A stretch of DNA of 64,000 bases from Anoplolepis gracilipes (lineage: Eukaryota; Arthropoda; Insecta; Hymenoptera; Formicidae), in assembly GCF_047496725.1 (NCBI RefSeq), contig NC_132983.1, positions 4,689,501 through 4,753,500 on the forward strand, in the 5' to 3' direction. A program made the translations under genes and the position numbers. Below the pieces are notes generated by a model that worked only from the letters and a program-made list of their open reading frames with translations, searched no databases and was not told the origin of the DNA. How positions within the stretch are numbered: position 1 is the stretch's first letter; the number at the start of each line of letters is the position of its first letter. This document shows, one piece after another, positions 48,347 to 61,200 of this stretch.

Positions 48347-50192
48347 ATGGACGGTGGAGCGTACGGCGGCGGAAAGGCTGGGGCCCCTTTCGATCCGATC
48401 GCGTTCGTTCAGAGGCCGCAGGTCATTCTGAGAGCGGTATGCCTGGTAAGTCGCCCCGACAACGAGACCCATCGTCAAGCGTGGCCGCGACGACGATCGC
48501 GATACCGAGGGAGCTGGACACCCCGATACGCGGATGTTCATTGATTTTAAAAGAGAGTCCTCGGTCCTCCTACTCTCCCTTCCCCCTTCCCCCCCCCCGC
48601 CCCACTCCCGCAACCGCGATGGGGTTCTATTGATTTTTCGCGAATTCCAACGGTACGCCCCCCCGTACGTCCATGGGTCTCTATGGCGTTCGGCTTTTAA
48701 TTGAGATTTATTACTAGTCGATTTGGCGGATCGAATTTTTCGCGCGTCTTTTACCTCATCCCCGCTGGCCGGATATATCTTTGATGAAATTCACGGGTCG
48801 CTCCTTCCGTTTTGTCCTTTTGACAGCCTTATTTGTTAATCCTCCCCGACCTTGCCTTTCTGTCTTTCTTTTTCTCTCTCTTCCTCAATGAAAATATTCA
48901 CTCCACTAATGCATAATAGATGACTTGATATATAGAGGAATTGTGATTAAATATGCAAAGAATCTAGAAAGTCGGATTATATCAAGCCTGATATGTGAGA
49001 TATTTCAAGAGTTATACTTAAAATAAATCCTCCAAACTATATTGTACAATTGTGGATATATTTATCTTATTTTATATTTTTTTTTTAATAAATCTTCTTA
49101 ATAGATTTTAGACATTTCAGTCAAAATTTATATACATATGTATTATTTGCTTTTCTCTTTTCTATTGCAGTTTGTGCTATCATTTGTTCAATTATTTATA
49201 TTCTTAATTTACATACAAAAATAGCTGATACATGCGTTATATATTGCAATATATCTTTGTTTTTCCAAACTTTCACTTTGATTTTTTCATATAAGTAAAA
49301 GTATTTTTATCATGCTTCCAGCTTTTTGCAATAATTGTCTTTGGATGTATAAGCAGCAAGGGATACCTTCCAAAAGAAGATGGGAAGGAAGTTTGTCTTT
49401 ACAATGACGACAATAACGCATGCAATTATGGGATTGGTATTGGAGTACTGGCATTTTTGGCCAGTATCGGATTTCTCGCGGGTGAATACCTGTTCGAACA
49501 AATGTCATCTGTCAAGACTAGGAAACATTTTGTCCTTATAGATTTGGGGTAAGCTGTGTGCATCTTTACAGTCTGAGTGTTGTAGAATTATTATAATTGT
49601 ATATTAAAAAAAGATTATGGCAAAAAAGTGCTTCTTCTCTTTTAAAACATTTGGATCAATATAATTTTCTACTATATTAATGTTATTAATATCCTCATTT
49701 TATAGTTTTTCAGGCTTCTGGTCTTTCCTGTATTTTGTGGGATTCTGTTATTTGACGAATGCATGGAACAAGTCTCCAAGACCAAAGGATGGATATGGTG
49801 TGAATAATTTACAAGCAGCTATTGCATTCTCATTTTTCTCCATCTTCACTTGGGTATGTTGAATCAAGTTTACTCGGCGAGAATGTGCGACAATTTTCTG
49901 CTGAATTAATAATATCTACATATAAAGTTACAGAGTCACATATAGGCAAACCAAACTTCTACAAAATTGTATCTACAACTTGTTATTACAGGCTGCTTGT
50001 GCTTGGTTCGCGTTTCAAAGATTTAAACAAGGCACCGATGCAGCATTCGCTCCGAGTTACGAAGCAGATCCTGTTGGTGGTACAGGATATACAAGTTATC
50101 CCGACGCTACTGATACTGCTTACCAAGAACCGCCGTTTGGTCAACAACAACAACAACGGGGTATGGGTGACTTTCAAGCCCCAGCTTACTAA
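48347..50192 (+). CDS. Syngr: Synaptogyrin
   Basis: Four-pass MARVEL-family membrane protein of synaptic and other transport vesicles. Exons 48347-48445, 49322-49548, 49706-49853 and 49992-50192 (phases 0, 2, 0) give 224 aa. The N-terminus has the family stretch FDPIAFVQRPQVILR. Four membrane segments follow: one spanning the exon 1-2 junction (RAVCLLFAIIVFGCISS), GIGIGVLAFLASIGFLAG, GFWSFLYFVGFCYLT and AIAFSFFSIFTWAACAWFAF. The first luminal loop contains Cys residues (EVCLYND, ACNYG). The cytosolic tail is Tyr/Gln-rich with a short Gln run, as in other synaptogyrins. Exon 3 could use a second acceptor at TTTTTCAG, but that would break the phase, so 49706 is chosen. The identification is strong. 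Confidence 0.95.
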
Positions 50193-53100
50193 AAGTCATC
50201 CATAGTCAATACCAAAATGTATTTCCATTGGATGCACAGCGAACTACTTACGAAAGAAGATGATTTAGGATAATTTTTCACAACAAGATATATTATTTTC
50301 ATCACCTGTTTTACTTAAAGGTAACTTGCAATCTTATAACAAAATAATCATTTTTCTATTTTATTCCATAAAATCATCTTTTATAAATTTTCTGTACGTA
50401 TAATTTTTCGTTTATTATTACGTTACTAACCAACTCAGAAATATAAGAAAGACATTTTATATAAATATATTTCTGATTCCGATGAATAATGTATCAAGGT
50501 ATGTAAAATATAATCTTTGATCAAGATTTAAATATATATTGTTTCTAATGTAAATAAATTTTATTTCTTTTAATAATTTGTATCATAATATAATGTAACA
50601 TTAGACTATGTCTTTTACAGACTAAAGAAGAACTTCATTCGTTGATAGGTCGCTGGGCAGCGCGTTGGTCATAGAGTAAGTTTTCATGGCAAGATGTAGA
50701 AGGAAGTTATTTGTTAAACTGTGCTTCTTATTGTTGACCACTTGTAAGTTACACTTATATCCATATGCCCAATGTCACACAAAGCGTTAAGCATGTTTGA
50801 GGTATGTCATATACGCTTGAACATGCATTACGATGGTGGCTACTCTCTCTCTGACCATCTTATGGAAGTAAATATATCTTATAATGAATAACTATAGCAA
50901 CTCCATAATAAGTAAGAACTAGTACATGCACAGGCTATGTATATTTTAACGTTGTAACGTGTATGAACACGTGAAGTAAACGCGACTTAAATATAACAGT
51001 AATACAATGCATTGCTATGCAATTAGTAATAAACGAGATACGCGAAATTTAGGATTGAAATGAATAAGTCAAAATACATGTTTTGTATTAGTGAGACAAT
51101 ACCTAAGTTAGTTAAGTTATTTACTCGTATCAGTTGCGTGAACATAATGGAATATTATAATATTGTTTACATAATAGTATTAGCAAATTGTATTTGCACT
51201 AAAATATGATGAAATAGTAAACCAAAGTTTCTATTAACATAAGTTCATGCGAACAAATTATATCTATAACATGCATAAATTATCTGCAATCTTGATTATT
51301 GCTATATATTAAATTTTTGTATTTGTATTTCTCATTGCAAGATTTTTGCCCATTAAATGCTTTAATATACGTATATGTCAACAACTCATTAACATAAAGA
51401 GAAAAAATTATACATTTTTTAATAAGCAAACACGTCCCAAAGAAAGTTGATCTTTGTTGAGTTTTTATATTTTGACTCTGTTCTAATAATATTCGTTTGA
51501 TATGCAATCTCAGGAATATATTTAATTAATCAGATTATTTATTTATATATGTAATTATTTATATATTTCATTATTTATATATACTTACTGCATTCTTAAA
51601 AGATGTGTCACGTAAGATTATGGAATGGAACAATTTTCTGAACAGGCTGTAGAAATAATTTTCTGTTTGAAGCAGTAAAAGTATTATATATGTACTTATG
51701 ATATAATTTTATCCAATTTATATCATGGAAAATCGAACATGTATATTTACTTAAACATTTTTTTGTTGTACACTGTATCAGGCAAATATAAACATTATTA
51801 GAAATTTATCTAGTAATTTAGTAGCTTAATAATTAATTCGAGAGAATTATACATTTTCTAGATATATGGCATATGAATTATACAATTAATTGAAAGAGAT
51901 TCTTTGTCCGTTTGTTTAACGAGTCACCATTTTTATGAATATTTATAGTTTATCATCAATATTTTAATATATCTCTAGTTTGCATAATTCTCTTGAAGAA
52001 AATATATTATACGATAAGATATTCTTATACATAATTTGAAAAGCATAGTTTATGTAAAATATTATGTGAAGTGCAATAATAATTATATTATATATATTCC
52101 TGATAGTTCCAAAGATATCCCTTTTTGGGTATGCAGGATTAATTACAATAAAGAGAAATATTTTTTTGAGGTTTAATCACATTATTCTCTATATTTTATT
52201 TCCTTAATAATTTATTTATCTACCTGCATATTCAAAGGGTTGGATTTTTAGACGTTCACTCTTTTCGAAATTGATCTCTCACTTTTTCGAGATCTTAACC
52301 CTTCCAAGATATAATATAGCTGATAATATTGTTAACTAGCAGATGGAATGACGATGCACAGATCACACACACTCATGTGTCACCACCAAGAAGGGTTAAG
52401 ACAATGCAATCTAAATCTTTCAAATTTTTGTCATATGATAGGAATAAAATAACAATGCTATCACATGCTTTTAAATTCACCTGTGAGATCAGAAAGAGCG
52501 AAACAGAGAATGTAACGCTATGAAAAAGTGTCTATTACAAACGTGTATCAAGATGTGGGTATTGATAACTAAATAGCTGTTGTATTATTGTACTCTTATA
52601 CATATATATATCATTGCATTTAATGCAGTAGCAATGTGTATGCGTCTGTAAAGATCTGAGTGTTTAGGGACGATCTAAAAATGTAATTTAAAAGATAGCC
52701 AAAATACATATAAGTGATTATTTTTATGCAAGTCAAAATGATTGTATATGACAGCTGAGCGATAGATTATGTTTATCTTATGTGATCCTGCTGCGACTGC
52801 ATTTTACTGATTGTTCCAGATTTATTCGTTTCTGATGCGAACGTGTATCGTTATTGTTTCTTTTTCTTATTTGCTTCATTTTTTTTATGCCGTATGCATA
52901 TATTATTCCCTCAAAGATATGATACACATTTTCACAGGTTTTGCTGGCAGGCGTAAGTCATAACAAAGAACTCTTTTTCTAAAAACGCAAAAAAAGGCAT
53001 ACATTTATTTCGTATATGCGATCGTTATTCCTAACAGTGATGTGTTTCTCTCCGATATACAAAATGTATAGCAATGTTAATCTACATAATGTTTATCATG

Positions 53101-53438
53101 CAGTCTTTTACATCTGTTATTACAGTTATATAATGATTTTTGCGCGAATATATATACAAAATCTATTGTCGTATCGTTTAATATTAAAAATATGTTTCAT
53201 AGCGGCTTTACAATTTTCGTTTTGTACATCTATTACACCTGCTACAATGTTGTATAGCACATCTGTAGAATTTATCTATTCACAAAATGCAGGATTTTAT
53301 CCCCAAATAAATATTTGAGTGCCTAATATAGTTTCTTTTTATGCTTTTCAGGATATATATTCAAATTGAATATATTAATATAATAAGTATTTTAATGCAA
53401 TTAAATTTAATATACTGACAGTTTTCAACTTTATTCAG

Positions 53439-53489
<51 letters not shown>

Positions 53490-53728
53490 ATCTATTTTAT
53501 TTGAGATCATTTCTACCAAAAAAAAGTTCAGTGTTTAAAAACTGTGTGATCTTTTTTTCGTAAAATATTTTTAAGCAGTAAAATAATTATTATAATTATA
53601 CATTTAAAATCTAATTGAGGACTGATTTACAAAGTAACAAATTAATTTAAATATTTCTATTTGTAGTATGACAATAGTTTCTTGTAGATACATAAAAAAT
53701 TCTTTCAATATTTGGGAAACAATTTACT
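50193..53728. other. Synaptogyrin 3'UTR and convergent intergenic DNA
   Basis: AT-rich, no supported coding frame. The first poly(A) signal after synaptogyrin is AATAAA at 50553-50558; others follow at about 51026 and 52147. A (TA)n microsatellite lies at 53444-53486. The right end should hold the 3'UTR of minus-strand TRNT1. Confidence 0.45.
53444..53486. repeat. (AT)n microsatellite
   Basis: About 21 AT units, between synaptogyrin and TRNT1. Confidence 0.95.
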
Positions 53729-55491
53729 TCACATCTTTTTGTAATACTTTTGACTTTCCATTTTTTCTTCCAAGTCATTGAGTATACTTGGTACATGTTC
53801 CAGAAGTTGTTCGCCAGTGAGTTTAAAGTCCTCGTCAACCCATAACTTTTGCAATTTTGCTATAACTGGGCCAGTTAATTTTGGGGTCGGCACGTGTTCC
53901 TTTAACATAACACCATTGATCGGAAATTTAGGTATTTTCCATTGTTCGAGTTCATTCAGAAGATCTATCGCGCCACGATATCTCAACACTTCCTTTACGT
54001 ATTCTCGATATAAATCATGTCTATTTGTTGGCTGAATGAAGATCAAGTGCTGATAAGGTTTTATTGGTTTTTCACAGGGCTTGGACTCTCTATGCAGCAT
54101 CAGAAATAATGCCAAATCTCTTTCAAATTTCGACAGTTTTAATCTATTATGCAGCGTCATCACCTCATCTTCATCCTTCAACATTGACACGATCAAGGAT
54201 ATAGGGTTCAAAGTTATGTTATTGGACAAGGCGCGTTGATAAACTGTTCGAAAATTTTCTATGACAGGTTCCTCGGGTAGACCGATGTGTTTGCTGCTGC
54301 CGCACTCGAGTAGTTTCAGAGTCAACTCTAAAGCGAAATTTCCCATCAGAATCTTCTTCCATTCACTCCAGATTCTTTCGCCAGATATTTGTGACAGACC
54401 GTCAATATTTTCTGTCAATGCCTTTATTGTAGCCTCATCATGTTTATCAGGACTGTCCATTATTCTTCCATAGAAACGAAAGTACCTAGCAATTAAATGA
54501 TGCACAACCTTAATAAATCTCAAATATTCAATATGCAATAATCAATGCATTTGATGAAAGATATAAGAGAGTGTTGTTATATTATATAATCATATAGATA
54601 AGATCTGATAAATAAGTATATTGTTGGTATACAAGTACAACATGTACCTGAGAATTCGAAGATAATCTTCACGTATTCTTTGACTAGCTTCGCCCACAAA
54701 AACCACTCTTTTCTTTTGCAAATCCTCGTAACCGTGGAAATAATCGTACAATTTGCCATCGAGGTCGAGAAACATGGAATTTATGGTCAAATCTCGCCTA
54801 TTTGCGTCCAGTTTCCAATCCTTTGTAAATTCCACCTGCGCGTGCCGTCCATTAGTCACAACGTCGATTCGCAAAGTAGTAATTTCAAAGTTCTCGCTAT
54901 TGTTTATTCTCGCAGTTATCGTTCCATGCTTCTCCCCTTTTTCATTTATCATTCTGATCCCCTGACTGTGGAACATCTCCCTCATCTGCTGCGGTGTAGC
55001 GTCGGTGGCGAAATCAAGATCCTTGGGCTGTTGACCCATAAGAATATCACGAACGGCGCCGCCGGCGATTCGTAATTCGTAATTATACATCTTGAATATA
55101 TTGGCGAGAAGCTGCAATTCCGACGTGAAAATGCAATGAAATTCCGGGGTGTCCAGCTTCATGATGACGGGATTAATCCTCGAGGGCAGGCCGGTTTCTC
55201 TAACCTTCGTCCAAGTGTTTTTCACAATTTCACTCGTTGGAAATCTATATCCCCCTGTCTGAAACAATAATGACAGTAATCGTTACATTTGTCACGTTTC
55301 TTTTGTCGCATCTTGCCTCTCTGTAGAATTATTCGAAAAAAATCTATCAGCTTTCAAATTGCCACTAAACATAACCTAACCTAACTTTGACGGTTTTTAT
55401 GTTTTTAATTTATCTACGAAAGAATAATTTTCTTGCTTACGATTTCGCGATAAAGCAGATTTGTTGTTCGCCGCGCTAGTACATTTAACAT
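53729..55491 (-). CDS. TRNT1: CCA tRNA nucleotidyltransferase 1
   Basis: Adds the 3'-terminal CCA to tRNAs in mitochondria and in the cytosol/nucleus, using CTP and ATP. Exons 55441-55491, 54648-55258 and 53729-54485 (phases 0, 2) give 472 aa. Exon 1 encodes MLNVLARRTTNLLYREI, a basic amphipathic presequence. The class II nucleotidyltransferase head follows: GGAVRD (83-88), the metal-binding D97 and D99 in DLDFATDATP, EITTLRIDV, RRDLTINSMF (171-180) and RIREDYLRILRYFRF (211-225). The rest is the helical tRNA-binding body. An internal ATG (M50, 55160-55162) with A at -3 begins MKLDTPEF and could make a cytosolic form. The first exon is short and rests on splice phase and its targeting character, so it is less certain than exons 2-3. 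Confidence 0.93.
55373..55385 (-). repeat. Short telomere-like TTAGG(T) repeat in TRNT1 intron 1
   Basis: AACCTAACCTAAC on the plus strand, i.e. GTTAGGTTAGGTT on the TRNT1 strand. Two units only. TTAGG is the ancestral insect telomere unit, but runs this short occur widely in non-telomeric DNA. Confidence 0.4.
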
Positions 55492-56273
55492 AATGCATAC
55501 GTGTGTATTAGGTTATTACTTTTATACGTGTTGCCATACACGTGTCTCCTATGACAGCTGTGACATCTGCGAACTCAATTTTCTTCTGGTATGCATCACG
55601 CCATATGCGTATGCGTACTAGTATTTTTACAATTTATTAATTTTTGAATATACTAGGCATATAATTAATAATTAATGCGCTACTTACTTTTATATTTATT
55701 TTATATCGTTAAATACATGAGAAAAAAAAAGGATGAAATTTTTGGAAAACTGTAACGAAACATAAGTACAGTGCACATCTTTTATTTCTCTCGACGTAAA
55801 ATCAAATTCCCTTTAATTTCAAATCATTGAACGCGGACTTTTAAATTTCCTACAATATTCATTCATGGTGTGGGAGACAGTGTAAGAGAAAAGAATAAAA
55901 TTGAGAAAATTTTAATTGTTTGAGAAGACAGGAGTTTAGTTGAGAAATATTAGACTGTAATAATAATACATATAGTAAATGACGAATTTAATCTCGCACA
56001 ATCTCCGACATTTATATTCTATAATATGAAAATAAATAAGCAAAATTTGATAATATTAAACTCTTTATTCTCCTTTCATTTATGTACATTATTATTTTAG
56101 TACAAAAGAGAGTTCATACACACACAAGAATTAACGAACTTTTCTCGAACGTACCGAAGGACATGTGGATTTAACATCATTTTAATGAATATTCTATGAT
56201 AAAGATCGTCACATATTTCGCTCAGATTCATCAGCCACTCAGTCACAATGTCATATGCACACATACACACATA

Positions 56274-56315
<42 letters not shown>

Positions 56316-58265
56316 CCAAAGAGGATGCAATTTCCGCTATTACGCATAAAAAGTATAAAACTTATCCACTTAGAGTGTTTTGTACGACATGAGCATACAA
56401 TCTGGTTGTAAAATGTACAACAAAATTTTACATGTAGCTAACGTTAAATGTATGTGTATATTTATATAACATAATAATATTCTCAAATATTAAGATTTAT
56501 ACAGAGAATGCCCGTTCTTGGTATTAATATACATTATTTCTTTAAAACTGTTAAAAACATAAAATAAATGATCAGATCTTTTTCCTTTTTTTTCTTATAT
56601 TATGTTTCAGAATTTTATATTCTCAGTTAAAGAAATACACCATGTATTAATCTTTTAAACGGGCATACGCTGTATTTATTCTGTTAGGACTTTTATATGC
56701 AAAAAAGTTATAATCTCATAGCATATACACTGTTTATGATATTTCACTACGGCGTAAAAACTCACGATTGACAATTTCATTTCTATTTCAACGCATTACA
56801 TATTTTGTATTTTGAAACATCAAGTGTCTTTTCATGCAAAAAGTGAAGATTTTACGGTGATCGCATCCTATCTTTTTAGAAATAACATGCACAGGTTCAT
56901 CTCTCACGTGCTCCTTTTAACAGGTTTGAATTTCATTAGTATCGTATTATCGTATATGTACGTGTGTGTGTAATGTAATAATATATAAATCATGAATTAT
57001 ACAAGTTGGCGCTAAACAGGAGACGTAAATATGGTTTATGGTATCCACAGTGCATTTATGTTTCTTCAAAATATGTAATAATTAGAATGACTTATAAAGA
57101 AAGATTTCGATGTTCTCTACAATTCTTACGCGGCGGTGTTGAAATGTAACATAAAAATATCTCTTTGGAATAACAGCACACAAAAATGAATCAAAGACAA
57201 ACTCAAGATTTAAATGAGATACATACGACGTTGATGGGGCACAATTTTATATATGATTGATATTTACATTAAATTTGCTGATCAATGAAAACATGTGCAT
57301 TATGTGTATGTGTGTTTTATGTGAAATCATTCGTTTACAGTATAAATAGTAACCAAGTTACCGCATATCTTGCTTATCGAAATAAACTCGTATGAAAAAG
57401 ACTTCCACAGGCCATATTTACTTATATGTAATAAGTAAGTTTAAAAATCTATTCATTTTACAGCGCAGATGTTGCTGGGAAAATACACAGCTGGCTATTT
57501 TTTTCCCGCAAATAGTGATTCGAATTGCTCTTGAGCATTCTCTGTTATTCTCTGGATTACAATCTCACATTATCTAAATAAGACCTTATCGTACACTATT
57601 ATATTTCCTAGTTTAAGGATCGTTGATCGAGAGATCTCCAAATCCGAATTTGGGAGGCACTACAATAATGTACGACCAGATATTTTCGGACAAAGGTCGT
57701 ACATCGTCGAGCGCCTTCGCAAATATACGCGTGAACGTCATGTCTAAACGTTAATATTTGTGAATATTAATAATATTAATCACTCAAACAAATTTTTACT
57801 TATGCTCGATCGTCCATTCGTTCTTTCTTTCTCTCTCTCTCTCTTGCTCTCATATGTGTAAACAGATAAATAAAAATATTACGCTTATACAATTATAATG
57901 AATTATGTATGTACACACAATACAATGTTGCGCTCGTCATTATATATGTATATCTATATGTATATACGTTGCTGATTCACCTTACCACTCAGAAGATAGA
58001 ATATGTTTTAAGGTTTAAAAAGAGGCGCCTAACGATGAAGGAATTTCTAATGCGCTAAGATTGCCAATACGTGATCAACTCCATAGAGTCTTCCTGCAAG
58101 TTTTATTAAGTGCAATTTTAAAAAAAGGTTGGTTCCATTGACGAAATCGAACAAATATATACGTCAATAATATTAGTACTTGAGTGAGATTATTTTCAAT
58201 TTATTATGTAAACAATTCACATAATGTCATATTATTATATTTATATAATTGCTTTCATACTTTAC
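55492..58265. other. Intergenic region TRNT1 / PHRF1
   Basis: AT-rich, no coding frame supported. A (TA)n microsatellite lies at 56278-56312. It contains the TRNT1 upstream region at the left and should contain the PHRF1 3'UTR at the right. Confidence 0.45.
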
Positions 58266-61200
58266 TTACGTAGGTTTTGTTATTTTGGTAGAAGAAGTCT
58301 TCTTCTTGTTGTTTCGACACTTTCTTACATATGCTTCTATTAAGTGCGCTATCTTTTTAGGATTGATTTCGCCTGTTTTATTATGGCATATCTGTAACAT
58401 AATTGAGATCTTTCTCATTATCTGCGTTGTACGACTATAGTATTTTTACATACTTAATTTTGTAATATTATTTTTAATTGTCACAAGTTAGGATAACATG
58501 TTCATACCTTAGGTACAGCTTTGCGCATGATATCTTTGTATTCTTCTTTTGTCACATGTTTTTTGGTGTAATGGGGTTTGAGAACTAATTTCACTTCCTC
58601 TACCACTCTCTCCTGTCGATTTAGTTTCTTGAGAAACTATAACAAAATCATAGGTTTCATACACTTTCGCATATTTAACAATTTATTCATAAGATTTATG
58701 CAAAGTTACATATTAATAACATACCTTGTCCTTAACTTGCATTTCTACAGCAGAACTAGGTAGATCGTCCAGAATTTGGAGCTGATTTTCATCCATACGT
58801 ACGCCAACTTTGGGATTAGTAGCTGCAAAATATGCGATTTACATTCATAAATCTCTTGTAAAGAAAACTAAAATCAAATCTTGAACTCGTAACATTCGCT
58901 ATACAAATTTTATATATATAATATAAAAGTTGATATATCGTTTTAAGAGAAATACATACACTTTTTCGTCTTTTCCTTGGCGACTTTTTTACTTCTATTC
59001 TTGGTTGCAGTTTTGACAGGCGGCAATATTCCACTGAACAGTGCATCGAAAGCGTCCTTCTTCTCCGCGCTTTTGTTAACCTTGGGCGCGGCAGTCTTAG
59101 TGGCGGCTGGTAGTGGTGGTGGGTTTGCAACAGGCGAGTTATTAAAGTTGGCAGGACTAGGTGGATCGAAGAGACCGTCGCTCAAGGTCGAGCCTGGTGA
59201 ATACGGCGACGACATATCGACGACATTGTCATTCGTCATATCTATGGGCGCGTCGCTGCCATTCTGACCTATCGTCGAGCTATTTTTACTCTGAGTGGAT
59301 TTGGAAGCTCGCGCCATGGTGGACGACTTTGCAGAATTCGCGAATACATTAGGAAGCTGCGGCCTATCATTTGTACGTTGTTTTATCTGATTGCTTGGCG
59401 AGATACGATTAGACTGCAAAAGAAAAATCAGATTTAAAAAACCATCAATATAATAGTACATATTTTATTTACAATTTATTTCACTGAATTTTAAACTGAA
59501 CTTTAAATCATTTTAGATACAGTACCTGTAACAACGTTCTCTGCGTGGCGTTGGTTGTGCTGGTGTTGAAGCTTCTTTGCACTGCGGCTGCCACGGTTGC
59601 TAGCACAGGGTTAATGGTAGCGAATGGATTGGCAGTCGATTGCACGTTCGATTGCGGATTCTGTTGAGTCTTGGGAGGAGGGCTGTTGCACGATTGAGCT
59701 ATGTCAGTTTGGTTCTCCGGCGCAGGGGAAGATGCAGATACATCCCTTTGCGGCGATGGTCTCTTGATTGTCACCATTGATATTATCTTTGGTTTCTCCA
59801 TCGGTTTCTCCTGACTGGGCTGTTCCTGTTGCTGAGTTGGTTCGTCCAACGGCAATGGAGCGTCCACCGTTCCGTCATGTTTTCTCGGTGAATTGCGCTG
59901 CGCCCGATCGCGTTCGTCGTTCGGCGTAGCTTCTTGACTCGCATCCGGTGTCGGAGAACGAGACTTAGTAGGATCAAAAGGATCATATGCATCTGGCGAA
60001 GTCGGTGGAGACGTGGGCGGTTCCGGGGGTGTGTTGGGCCCAATCTTTAGACGTAGCTCCAGCTCCTCCTGTGCTCGCATCTCTAGCTCTTCCTCGACGC
60101 GCTCATCTATCATCTCTTCTTCCTCCTCCTCTTCCTCCTCCTCCTCCTCTTCTTCTTCTTCCTCTTCTAGCAGTGGATTTATTAAGGATGGTCTGAGATT
60201 ACTGGGTTGCTTGTTTATAGAGAACTTAATCTGCGGTTCCGGCGGCGTCTTCGGGCCCTGCGAAACAAACTGTTCACGCGGCGGCGACGCCTGTGACGGT
60301 GGGCACTGCTCCGGCGATGCAGCGAGTGCCTCCTGCGCTTGTTTGTCATCGTCGTCGCTCAGCACAATAACATCACGCGGTGATGGCGTCTGTTCACGGA
60401 ACGGCGATTGATCCAGATCGATGACAGCCACAGGCTTCTTCGTTGCCGCTATTTCCGCCGCTTTGGATTTCTTCTTCTTGTCCTTTTTCACCTTAGGCGA
60501 CTTGGATCGTTTGTCCTTCGTTTTCTCCTTCTTCGATCGCTTCGCAGAAGGCACGGAGGACTCCGTCTGAACTGATTCTCTTCGTCGACGTTTTATCGGT
60601 GGTACCAAAGGAATCGTCTGAGGCAGTTCTGGCGTAGTCGCCGGATTCGTCTCGTTATCCTTGTTAAAGCATACGCTTACCAATATGTTATCACCGCTGG
60701 CGAATACTTCCTTGGATGGCGGCGGAGTTCTATTGCGTTTGCTCTTCCGTCGCTTTTCCATCTCCTTAGATTTTCGGCTCTCTTTCCTGCGCTCTTTCTT
60801 CTTCTTCTTTATCGCTTCCTTGTTTGTCAGTATAACGGTCAAGTTCTTCGGTGATACGCTATTTAACACGGGCGGTGGCGACCAGTTGCGCGACCCAATT
60901 GGCTCTTGTTGGATGTGCGGTGGCGTTTTAGATCTCGATCGCGACCAAGATGGTGTCCATTGCGCGCTCCATGAACGTTCATGCTCCTCTCGCTCACGCG
61001 GAAATTGCTGTTCGTGGTCCACGCTCTTCTCATTTAGCTGATCCCAATTTCTATTACGATCGCGATCTCGCGAAATCGATCTACCCTTCGATCGGGATCG
61101 GCTGTGAACCTTCCTCTTACTGTGTTTCTTCTCACGCGATTTGGACGACATCCTCTTTGGAGACTTGCTACGCGATCTCTTACGATTCCTCGAGCGACTA

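Noticed and set aside
49706..49713. Alternative acceptor TTTTTCAG for synaptogyrin exon 3
   Set aside because: It would break the reading frame and remove the conserved GFSGFW start of membrane segment 3.
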